Of a stretch of 11,270 nucleotides of DNA, positions 6,473-11,270 are shown in pieces. Positions within the stretch are counted from its first letter, which is position 1; the number at the start of each line of letters is the position of its first letter. A program made the translations under genes and the position numbers. The stretch lies in contig JAJSZO010000021.1 in NCBI GenBank assembly GCA_030262795.1, positions 6,319 to 17,588 of the forward strand. The letters run 5' to 3'. The notes below the pieces were generated by a model. It was not told the origin of the DNA. It worked only from the letters and a program-made list of their open reading frames with translations, and did no database searches. The stretch comes from Deltaproteobacteria bacterium (GTDB lineage Bacteria > Desulfobacterota > Desulfobacteria > Desulfobacterales > ETH-SRB1).

Positions 6473-7324
6473 ATGTCGCCTCGTTTGGAATTTGAAGGCA
6501 AAAATGTTGAAAAGGCATCCCAAAAAGCTTGTGAAGAATTGAAAGTTCCAAAAGAAAAACTTAAGTACGATGTTATTTCTTATGGAGCCACTGGCATTTT
6601 TGGTTTGGTTGGTATTAAGAAGGCAAAAATTAGTGTTATATTACCTAATTCAACACCTGGGGATAATGCCAAAAATAAGGATCTTGAACATAAGAAAGAG
6701 CTCGAACATAAGAAGGAGCTTGAACATAATGATGAACCAAAGAAATATGTCACAGAAGTAGTTGAAGATTCAACAGAACAAAAACCGCTTGAGGGTAAGG
6801 CAATCGCCTCTATACCGGATGAGTCCGTTGCTTTGGGTAAAAATGTTCTTCAGCGAATAATTGATCTGATAACTATTGACGCAGAAATATCGGTTAAAAA
6901 AAACACAAGCCGAATTTTATTTTATATAAAAGGCGGCAATGTAGCGATTCTGATTGGTAAGCGGGGACAAACTCTTGAGGCCATGCAATATCTCGTTGAA
7001 AAAATTGTTAATAAACACAGCGAACAGAGAATTCGAATTCAGATAGATATTGAAGGTTATTTGGCGAAAAGACAAAATAACCTAAAAGGGCTTGCCGTAA
7101 GGCTTGCTGAAAAAGCGAAACTTAGCGGGAAACTCATTACAATAGGACAAATGAATGCTCATGACAGAAGAATAGTTCATCTTGCTTTAAGGGATGACAG
7201 CGGCGTCAGAACGCAGAGCGTGGGAGATGGTTTTTTAAAGAAATTGTTGATATTTCCCAAAAAGAAATATCCTCAGAAAAAAAATCATAAAAGTTTACCA
7301 CAGAATGGCACGGAGGTTCAATAG
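6473..7324 (+). CDS. jag: Jag/KhpB-type RNA-binding protein (Jag-N, KH, R3H)
   Basis: A cytoplasmic single-strand nucleic-acid-binding protein, 283 residues, that classically follows yidC. Seen: Jag-N domain at about 3-55 (RLEFEGKNVEKASQKACEEL, then GIFGLVGIKKAKI); a charged linker (about 60-120) carrying a tandem hexapeptide repeat; a KH domain with the GKRG loop at 162-165; and an R3H domain with Arg232-x3-His236 in DRRIVHLALRDDSGVRTQS. The C-terminus is a short basic tail. Ribosome site GGAGG (6461-6465) precedes the ATG. Homologues (KhpB/EloR) influence cell elongation and division in Gram-positive bacteria; the role in Gram-negative bacteria is less clear. It is almost certainly cotranscribed with yidC. 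Confidence 0.95.
   Translation: MSPRLEFEGKNVEKASQKACEELKVPKEKLKYDVISYGATGIFGLVGIKKAKISVILPNSTPGDNAKNKDLEHKKELEHKKELEHNDEPKKYVTEVVEDSTEQKPLEGKAIASIPDESVALGKNVLQRIIDLITIDAEISVKKNTSRILFYIKGGNVAILIGKRGQTLEAMQYLVEKIVNKHSEQRIRIQIDIEGYLAKRQNNLKGLAVRLAEKAKLSGKLITIGQMNAHDRRIVHLALRDDSGVRTQSVGDGFLKKLLIFPKKKYPQKKNHKSLPQNGTEVQ
6683..6736 (+). repeat. Three 18-bp tandem repeats inside jag
   Basis: Units start at 6683, 6701 and 6719, each beginning CTTGAACATAA or CTCGAACATAA. The first two differ by two bases and the third diverges at its end. They encode LEHKKE, LEHKKE, LEHNDE in the linker between the Jag-N and KH domains, so the reading frame is kept if copy number changes. Confidence 0.85.
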
Positions 7325-7386
7325 AACAATTGCAAACGGGTTATTAAACAGCGATGCTTTCTACAACTCGTAGATACAGCCCGATT

Positions 7387-7430
7387 GCGCTATAGAATCA
7401 AAATGGCGGAAAGTGTCCCGCTTTAAGTTA
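7387..7430. repeat. Possible third dispersed repeat copy (C) before mnmE
   Basis: GCGCTATAGAATCAAAATGG resembles copy B (GCGCATAGA, then TCAAAATGG) with a gap of about five bases, and CGGAAAGTGTCCCGC follows with a 4-bp GCGG/CCGC stem. Similarity to copies A and B is partial. Confidence 0.3.
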
Positions 7431-7449
7431 GTAGCCCAAAATTTATAAT

Positions 7450-8832
7450 ATGAACGATTCAACTATAGCCGCAGTTGCAACGCCAACAGGTACCGGCGGC
7501 ATTGGTATTATAAAGCTTTCCGGTCAAAATGCTTTGTCAATAGCCTCGCATATCTTTCGAAGATCACATTCTTCAATATCCAATTTTAAATCGCACCACC
7601 TTTATCATGGTTATATTGTTGATCCTGAAAACGGACGAGTTGTTGATGAAGTTTTACTTGCAGTTATGCTTGCTCCACGTTCATATACCAGAGAGGATGT
7701 TGTAGAAATACAGGCACATTCCGGTCCGGTTGTACTCAGATCTATTTTAGATTTAGTATTAAAATGCGGTGCAGTAATTGCCGGCCCCGGCGAATTTACA
7801 AAAAGAGCTTATATCAATGGCCGTATAGGCTTGACGCAGGCTGAGGCGGTTATAGATATAATAAATGCGAGGACAAATAAATCCTTAGAAATAGCAAACA
7901 CCCTGATAAAGGGGGATTTGCAACTATGTATAGAGAGAATTAGTGATTATCTTTTTAATTTTCTTGTAGAAATAAACGCAGCCATTGATTTTCCGGAAGA
8001 TGTTGAAGAAACTGTTAATGTCGATAGGATACCTGATTTTTTTCAAAACGATATTATTAATACAATAAAAGAACTTATTGAGCGATATGATAATGGACAT
8101 ATTCTTAGAGATGGAATAAAATTAGTTATTGTTGGAAAACCAAATGTAGGCAAGTCGAGTCTTATGAATTGTTTAATAAAGAAAGATCGCTCGATTGTTA
8201 CTGACGTGCCCGGCACAACAAGGGATTTGATTGAGGAATCCTTTAGCTTGAGTGGCATGCCGGTTATTATAGCCGATACGGCAGGTATCCACGATACGGA
8301 TGAGCCGGTTGAAATCATAGGAATAAACAAAGCTAAAAATTATATTGATTGCTCGGATCTAATTTTGTTTATTATTGATGGTAGCTCTATTTTAACTCAT
8401 GAGGATTATAACGTTTTCGAAATGATCAACAAAAGGAATTCTATTCTTGTAATAAACAAGTCGGATTTGTTTTCAGACAGGCATAAAGTTAATACGCCGG
8501 ATAGCTGGGAAGAAATGCCCAAGGTAGAAATTTCAGCTCTTTCTAATAAGGGGATTGACGTTCTTAAAGATTTAATTGTACAGATTTCACTTAGAAAAAA
8601 CAGTTTTGACTTTCAGGATGCTATAGTTCCAAATTTGAGACATAAGTTGATACTTGATCAATGCATAGTCTCGCTTTATTCGGTCGTTGATGGGTTTGAT
8701 CGTGGATCACCGCTTGATCTGATCGCTATTGACCTGAAGGAGGCAATTGATTTGCTATGTGAAATAACAGGGAGCTCAGCCAATAACGATGTTATAAATC
8801 AAATTTTCGGCAGATTCTGTATTGGAAAATAG
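7450..8832 (+). CDS. mnmE: tRNA modification GTPase MnmE (TrmE)
   Basis: With MnmG it makes 5-(carboxymethyl)aminomethyluridine at wobble position 34 of certain tRNAs, using a folate one-carbon donor, FAD and GTP hydrolysis. It is 460 residues, normal length. Seen: N-terminal folate-binding domain beginning TIAAVATPTGTGGIGIIKLSG; SYTREDVVEIQAHSG and GPGEFTKRAYINGRI; an inserted G domain with P-loop GKPNVGKSS (229-237), switch region VPGTTRD, DTAG (276-279) and NKSD (336-339); and the C-terminal CIGK with Cys457. The start is the family N-terminus; no clear Shine-Dalgarno precedes it. mnmG, rsmG and parAB, the common downstream genes, are not here. A perfect parS site begins at the base after its stop codon. 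Confidence 0.98.
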   Translation: MNDSTIAAVATPTGTGGIGIIKLSGQNALSIASHIFRRSHSSISNFKSHHLYHGYIVDPENGRVVDEVLLAVMLAPRSYTREDVVEIQAHSGPVVLRSILDLVLKCGAVIAGPGEFTKRAYINGRIGLTQAEAVIDIINARTNKSLEIANTLIKGDLQLCIERISDYLFNFLVEINAAIDFPEDVEETVNVDRIPDFFQNDIINTIKELIERYDNGHILRDGIKLVIVGKPNVGKSSLMNCLIKKDRSIVTDVPGTTRDLIEESFSLSGMPVIIADTAGIHDTDEPVEIIGINKAKNYIDCSDLILFIIDGSSILTHEDYNVFEMINKRNSILVINKSDLFSDRHKVNTPDSWEEMPKVEISALSNKGIDVLKDLIVQISLRKNSFDFQDAIVPNLRHKLILDQCIVSLYSVVDGFDRGSPLDLIAIDLKEAIDLLCEITGSSANNDVINQIFGRFCIGK

Positions 8833-8848
8833 TGTTTCACGTGAAACA
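8833..8848. other. parS: Perfect parS site (ParB-binding centromere)
   Basis: TGTTTCACGTGAAACA, a perfect 16-bp palindrome, is identical to the canonical ParB/Spo0J binding site known from B. subtilis and conserved across bacteria, usually within the origin-proximal part of the chromosome. ParB nucleates here, spreads, and is moved by ParA; it also loads SMC/MukB-type condensins in many species. It starts on the base after the mnmE stop. The exact match to a 16-bp consensus, together with the origin-type gene neighbourhood, makes chance unlikely. Confidence 0.9.
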
Positions 8849-8877
8849 ATTTAATAAAAACTCGTTGCCGATTTGAC

Positions 8878-8882
8878 GGAGG
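8878..8882 (+). promoter_or_regulatory. Ribosome binding site deciding the start of the CxxCxxCC protein
   Basis: GGAGG lies 8 nt before ATG 8891. It is only 2 nt before ATG 8885 and is inside the frame that opens at TTG 8873, so 8891 is favoured. Confidence 0.7.
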
Positions 8883-8890
8883 AGATGATT

Positions 8891-9580
8891 ATGGATATAG
8901 ATTTTACGTCTTTTTTTAAGCAGTACGAAGAAATTTTGGCGATGGCAGACAAGGTTTTTGAGCGTGTAAAAAATGAGAATTCAGAATGCGTCAAATGTAA
9001 AACAAAATGCTCGGATTGCTGTAACGCACTATTTGACCTTTATCTCATTGAGGCATTATATATAAACGATAAGTTTAATAAAAAATTTAAGGGTAGCGAA
9101 AGGGAACAGCTTATTGAGAGGTCAAACATAGCAGACCGAACAATATATAAGCTTAAAAGAAAAGCGTACAAAGAGCTTGAGTCCGGAAAAGATGAGAATG
9201 AAATTTTGTCTAAAATGGCAGAGGAGCGTGTAAGATGTCCTCTTCTTAATGATGATGACGAGTGCGCCTTTTATGAATACAGGCCAATAACTTGCAGGCT
9301 TTATGGAATACCGATAGCTATAGGCGGAGTCGGTCATACCTGCGGTCTCTCTGCTTTTACTAAGGGCAAACAGTATCCAACTGTTAATATGGAAAAAATA
9401 CACGACAAGCTTTACGAAATATCTGTTGAATTGGTTAAAAAGATTAAGTCCAGAAACGTAAAACTGGCAGATGTTCTGGTTCCTTTATCCATGGCTCTTC
9501 TTACTATATACAATAAAGAGTATCTTGGAATTGGTGATATTAATAAGATCGACACAAAAGAAAAACAAGAAGGAGACTGA
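8891..9580 (+). CDS. YkgJ-family cysteine cluster (CxxCxxCC) protein
   Basis: A 229-residue, probably cytoplasmic protein of the YkgJ/UPF0153-like family, thought to bind zinc or an iron-sulfur cluster; no reaction is established. Seen: Cys33-x2-Cys36-x3-Cys40-x2-Cys43-Cys44, then a helical, charged middle part (about 60-110), then the second family motif RCPLLNDDDECAFYEYRPITCRLYG, followed by GHTCGL. Together these give the metal ligands expected for the family. The insert between the two cysteine groups is longer than in minimal YkgJ proteins. The downstream small gene follows at once with its ribosome site inside this gene's 3' end, so the two are translationally coupled. The partner and substrate are unknown. 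Confidence 0.85.
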   Translation: MDIDFTSFFKQYEEILAMADKVFERVKNENSECVKCKTKCSDCCNALFDLYLIEALYINDKFNKKFKGSEREQLIERSNIADRTIYKLKRKAYKELESGKDENEILSKMAEERVRCPLLNDDDECAFYEYRPITCRLYGIPIAIGGVGHTCGLSAFTKGKQYPTVNMEKIHDKLYEISVELVKKIKSRNVKLADVLVPLSMALLTIYNKEYLGIGDINKIDTKEKQEGD

Positions 9581-9581
9581 A

Positions 9582-9932
9582 ATGACTAAAATATCACCTG
9601 AAGAAGAAGAAAAAAGAAAAAAAGCTATTCTCGAAAGCATGTCTCCGCGAAGACGGAAGCATATCCTGAAAAAGGGATATGACGAATGGAATCCTTTCCA
9701 GGAACCAAAAGATCCAATAGATATCAGGAAAGATAAAACAAAAAGAACTTCTCAAATGCTGATGAGAGAGTTTTTGCAGTTAAAAAATCAGGAAGCCTAC
9801 AGCAATGCATATGGAAGTGGAGTGGTCGAAATTTGCCATGGAATTATCAATGATGATGATAAATATTGGGGAATGTATGAATTTTCATGCTGGTATCAGG
9901 ATTTGTTGCAAAAGGAAGGGCATGGTAAATAA
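9582..9932 (+). CDS. Conserved-looking small charged protein of unknown function
   Basis: A 116-residue soluble protein I cannot assign to a named family. It begins with a Glu/Lys-rich helix (EEEEKRKKAIL), then SPRRRKHILKKGYDEWNPF, a Pro/Asp segment QEPKDPIDIRKDK, a helix MLMREFLQLKN, and a C-terminal part with aromatic and Cys residues (EICHGII, WGMYEFSCWYQDLL). There is no signal peptide or membrane segment. The ribosome site AAGGAG (9570-9575) overlaps the 3' end of the upstream CxxCxxCC gene and the ATG starts 2 bp after that gene's stop, so the two are coupled and probably act together. A longer reading from 9471 in the same frame lies over the upstream gene and is not preferred. Confidence 0.8.
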   Translation: MTKISPEEEEKRKKAILESMSPRRRKHILKKGYDEWNPFQEPKDPIDIRKDKTKRTSQMLMREFLQLKNQEAYSNAYGSGVVEICHGIINDDDKYWGMYEFSCWYQDLLQKEGHGK

Positions 9933-9948
9933 TTTTCAAGAACGATTT

Positions 9949-9997
9949 CAATGGGTTTTGTATGAGAATACAGTTGAACAACACACAAAACCCATTG
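9949..9997. repeat. Perfect 13-bp inverted repeat between convergent genes
   Basis: CAATGGGTTTTGT (9949-9961) and ACAAAACCCATTG (9985-9997) pair without mismatch around a 23-nt loop. It sits in the 84-bp gap between two convergent genes, the place for a bidirectional terminator, but no U-tract follows on either strand and the loop is long. It could be a terminator variant, a processing site or a tiny mobile relic. Confidence 0.7.
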
Positions 9998-10016
9998 TAT
10001 AAGAGTTGGTTAGGAT

Positions 10017-10496
10017 TTAACCGTGTAAAGAAAAAGCGTCCCCACATACTTTCCATTTACCATCTTCCTTAATAAGATCAAATGTCTCATGAATTTCCCT
10101 GGAAGATTCTTTAGTAAAGAATGAACGTAATGGATGTTTTATTTCACAGGTAAATTTTATTTTTGCAGACTTGTCATCTTTGCTGACAGTATTAGTTTGG
10201 ACGTGATAGAGAAAGTTTTTGGTATAAAACGGCCTGAATCCTTCAGCTTTGGCTTTAGCGGTAACGTTGTCGATATATTTATCAACTACATTAACACCGT
10301 CAACTATCAAGCTTTCCTGAGAGAGCTGGTCAGCCATTGAATTGTCGAGTCCAAAGTATGCCTTGGCAAATTTAACAACAGCCTTATTGGGTGTATCTTT
10401 ATTCTCCGCAGAAACAAACATTACCTGTAGAAAGAATGCAATTACTATAATAAGAATCGCTCCAGGTATTATAGAGCTTTTATTGCTGTTAGCCAT
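10017..10496 (-). CDS. Exported or membrane-anchored small protein of unknown function
   Basis: A 159-residue protein. It has a polar basic start (MANSNKSS), a hydrophobic segment at about 9-29 and a signal-peptidase-like end FVSA followed by ENK, so it is probably periplasmic or anchored. The mature part is an alpha+beta domain: AVVKFAKAYFGLDNSMADQL, a linker, a strand pattern KSAKIKFTCEIKHPL, and the C-terminal FDLIKEDGKWKVCGDAF. The last motif, ending in 'edGKWKV', is what one sees in DUF4878/NTF2-like lumenal domains, but this is only a resemblance. The start is chosen by AGGAGG (10505-10510), 8 nt upstream; the frame is open further upstream without a ribosome site. It is convergent with the CxxCxxCC pair and divergent from the selenoprotein gene. 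Confidence 0.8.
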   Translation of the reverse strand: MANSNKSSIIPGAILIIVIAFFLQVMFVSAENKDTPNKAVVKFAKAYFGLDNSMADQLSQESLIVDGVNVVDKYIDNVTAKAKAEGFRPFYTKNFLYHVQTNTVSKDDKSAKIKFTCEIKHPLRSFFTKESSREIHETFDLIKEDGKWKVCGDAFSLHG

Positions 10497-10504
10497 GTAT
10501 TTTT

Positions 10505-10510
10505 CCTCCT
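10505..10510 (-). promoter_or_regulatory. Ribosome binding site of the exported protein
   Basis: On the minus strand AGGAGG stands 8 nt before ATG 10494-10496. It is the strongest Shine-Dalgarno in this region and removes 33 upstream codons from the open frame. Confidence 0.75.
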
Positions 10511-10631
10511 TTAGAACTTTGATTAACAATATAAACTTTTTTAGGAACGTGAACGAAATAAAATTTTCAATACCATGAATTATATTAATAAACAAGTTTT
10601 TTAATTTTAAAAAATTATTGATTTTTCTGCA

Positions 10632-10660
10632 TTGACAAATGAAATTGCAATGGCTATTCT
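10632..10660 (+). promoter_or_regulatory. Sigma70-type promoter of the selenoprotein gene
   Basis: TTGACA (10632-10637, perfect -35) is followed after exactly 17 nt by TATTCT (10655-10660). Transcription would begin at about 10667, giving a leader of about 55 nt. Confidence 0.65.
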
Positions 10661-10674
10661 ATTAGATAAAAATC

Positions 10675-10690
10675 CGCACCAGAAGGTGCG
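10675..10690 (+). promoter_or_regulatory. Leader hairpin of the selenoprotein mRNA
   Basis: CGCACC (10675-10680) and GGTGCG (10685-10690) form a perfect 6-bp GC-rich stem with an AGAA tetraloop, a few bases after the predicted transcription start. No U-tract follows, so it is not a terminator; it may stabilise the 5' end or bind a regulator. The role is not known. Confidence 0.5.
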
Positions 10691-10721
10691 CTAATTTAAC
10701 TATGTACAATTTATGGGGGAT

Positions 10722-11039
10722 ATGATGCTTGAAGTTACAGATGCAGCTACAGTAAAAGTAGCTGACTATTTTAAAGGAAGAGATGTTTTACCTATCCGGA
10801 TTTTTATGAATGAGGGTGGTTGAGGAGGACCTTCTTTATCAATGACTCTGGATGAGTCTAAGGATACAGATAAGTTATATACTGTAGAAAATTTTCAGTA
10901 TATTGTTAATAAGGATTTTATGGAAAAGATTAAATCTATAAAAGTTGATTTTACGCCAATGGGATTTAAAGTTTCATCGGGAATTGATGTTGGCTCAGGG
11001 TGCTCAAGTTGCAGCACAGCAGGATCCTGCTGTTCCTGA
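10722..11039 (+). CDS. HesB/IscA-like selenoprotein (in-frame TGA read as selenocysteine)
   Basis: A 105-residue protein of the HesB/IscA A-type iron-sulfur scaffold/carrier fold. Reading from ATG 10722 gives MMLEVTDAATVKVADYFKGR, then PIRIFMNEGG, TGA at 10821-10823 (residue 34), and GGPSLSMTLDES onward to TAA. The UGA lies at the place of the first conserved Cys of IscA (GGC-SG pattern), now Sec34-Gly-Gly-Pro. The C-terminus has Cys94, Cys97, Cys103 and Cys104 instead of the IscA Cys-Gly-Cys. HesB-like selenoproteins with Sec at this position are known from delta-proteobacteria and some archaea. A hairpin 3' of the UGA fits a bacterial SECIS. The start is uncertain among ATG 10722, 10725 (4 nt after GGGGGA 10715-10720) and 10713. 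Automatic calling would give only the 65-residue C-terminal piece from 10842. Confidence 0.9.
10837..10866 (+). promoter_or_regulatory. Candidate bacterial SECIS hairpin
   Basis: Stem GACTC (10844-10848) / GAGTC (10854-10858) with loop TGGAT, extended outward by TATC (10837-10840) / GATA (10863-10866) across an internal loop. The loop carries G at its second position (10850), 26 nt after the UGA. This meets the known bacterial SECIS rule: a short stem, a G in the first two loop bases, about 16-37 nt downstream. It would recruit SelB-GTP-Sec-tRNA. Folding was done by eye. Confidence 0.75.
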
Positions 11040-11052
11040 AATATATCCGAAC

Positions 11053-11092
11053 AAAAAAGGGCAATATCAATTTTTGATATTGCCCTTTTTTT
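11053..11092. terminator. Bidirectional intrinsic terminator
   Basis: A perfect 12-bp stem, GGGCAATATCAA (11059-11070) with TTGATATTGCCC (11074-11085), has a TTT loop, six A before it and seven T after it, so it can end transcripts on both strands. It serves the selenoprotein gene (stop 13 bp upstream) and the convergent hemD. Confidence 0.95.
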
Positions 11093-11129
11093 GTCCATGC
11101 CACCCATTACCCGTCCCCGTTCCTTAATT

Positions 11130-11270
11130 TCATCGACTATAATCCAGGATAGCTTCACATAATCCTGGGATGGTAAAAGAATTTGCAATGATGTGGACGT
11201 CAAATCCAAGACTTTTCGCAGTATCAGCCGTTATGGGGCCAATGCAGGCAATAGTTATATCTTTCATCTG
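11130..11270 (-). CDS. hemD: Uroporphyrinogen-III synthase, C-terminal end (runs off right edge)
   Basis: Closes the linear hydroxymethylbilane to uroporphyrinogen III, the common precursor of heme, siroheme and cobalamin, in the cytoplasm. Only the last 46 residues are in the window. They show the typical C-terminal pattern of HemD: IACIGPITADTAKSLGF, then D-V-H-I-I-A-N-S-F-T-I-P-G-L-C-E-A-I, ending LDYSR. In many delta-proteobacteria this is the C-terminal half of a cobA-hemD fusion with the uroporphyrinogen-III methyltransferase; the window cannot tell. The stop TGA lies 38 bp from the shared terminator, and the gene is convergent with the selenoprotein gene. Family call rests on the GPITA and FTIPGL motifs. 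Confidence 0.85.
   Translation of the reverse strand, partial: QMKDITIACIGPITADTAKSLGFDVHIIANSFTIPGLCEAILDYSR

Noticed and set aside
9471..9581. An N-terminal extension of the small charged protein (start at 9471)
   Set aside because: It would overlap the CxxCxxCC gene by 110 bp; a strong ribosome site supports ATG 9582.
10842..11039. A separate 65-residue protein starting at ATG 10842
   Set aside because: It is the C-terminal part of the selenoprotein. The ATG lies within the SECIS hairpin region, and the preceding in-frame sequence is clearly the IscA-like N-terminus.
10895..11209. Minus-strand frame of 104 codons
   Set aside because: It runs through the bidirectional terminator and overlaps both the selenoprotein gene and hemD in another frame; no ribosome site.
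1..11270. CRISPR arrays, insertion sequences, prophage, tRNA or rRNA genes
   Set aside because: No regularly spaced repeats, transposase motifs, phage genes or cloverleaf/rRNA signatures were seen on either strand.

Overview
The window looks like an origin-proximal piece of the chromosome of an AT-rich, Gram-negative, sulfate-reducer-like delta-proteobacterium (Desulfobacterales or a close relative). This is inferred from protein character, from a selenocysteine-containing HesB/IscA-like protein of a type known from that group, and from the style of the intergenic repeats. No rRNA or other taxonomic marker is present, so the assignment is tentative.

Layout. At the left edge (1-618, minus) lies the N-terminal part of a DegP/HtrA periplasmic serine protease. 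Divergent from it and only 53 bp away is a large fused radical SAM protein (672-3203, plus; TIGR03960 + TIGR03936/DUF2344 architecture). Then comes the classical origin-associated block, all on the plus strand: rpmH (3448-3582), rnpA (3887-4240), yidD (4233-4445), yidC (4788-6449), jag (6473-7324) and mnmE (7450-8832). It is interrupted by unusually long spacers that hold repeats and palindromes. A perfect 16-bp parS site, the ParB-binding centromere, lies directly behind mnmE. It is followed by a translationally coupled pair: a YkgJ-type CxxCxxCC cysteine-cluster protein (8891-9580) and a small charged protein of unknown function (9582-9932). Convergent with these is a minus-strand exported small protein (10017-10496). 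The right end holds a selenoprotein gene of the HesB/IscA family (10722-11039) whose in-frame UGA conventional gene finding reads as a stop. It has its own sigma70-type promoter, a leader hairpin and a candidate bacterial SECIS hairpin. A strong bidirectional terminator separates it from the convergent 3' end of hemD (uroporphyrinogen-III synthase, 11130-11270, minus).

How the genes work together. rpmH, rnpA, yidD, yidC and jag form the widely conserved ribosome / tRNA-processing / membrane-insertion block: ribosomal protein L34, the RNase P protein, the membrane insertion efficiency factor, the YidC insertase and the KH-R3H RNA-binding protein. MnmE modifies the tRNA wobble uridine. The usual next genes (mnmG, rsmG, parA, parB) are not in the window, but the parS site marks the place where the segregation locus normally lies. 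The selenoprotein implies that the host carries a Sec machinery (selA/selB/selC/selD) elsewhere.

Most notable items: the overlooked selenocysteine codon with its hairpin, the parS site and a degraded parS-like copy about 5.6 kb upstream, a 9-nt-periodic palindromic intergenic element in the rpmH-rnpA gap, and a small family of related intergenic repeats. No phage, insertion sequence, CRISPR array, tRNA or DnaA-box cluster was seen.
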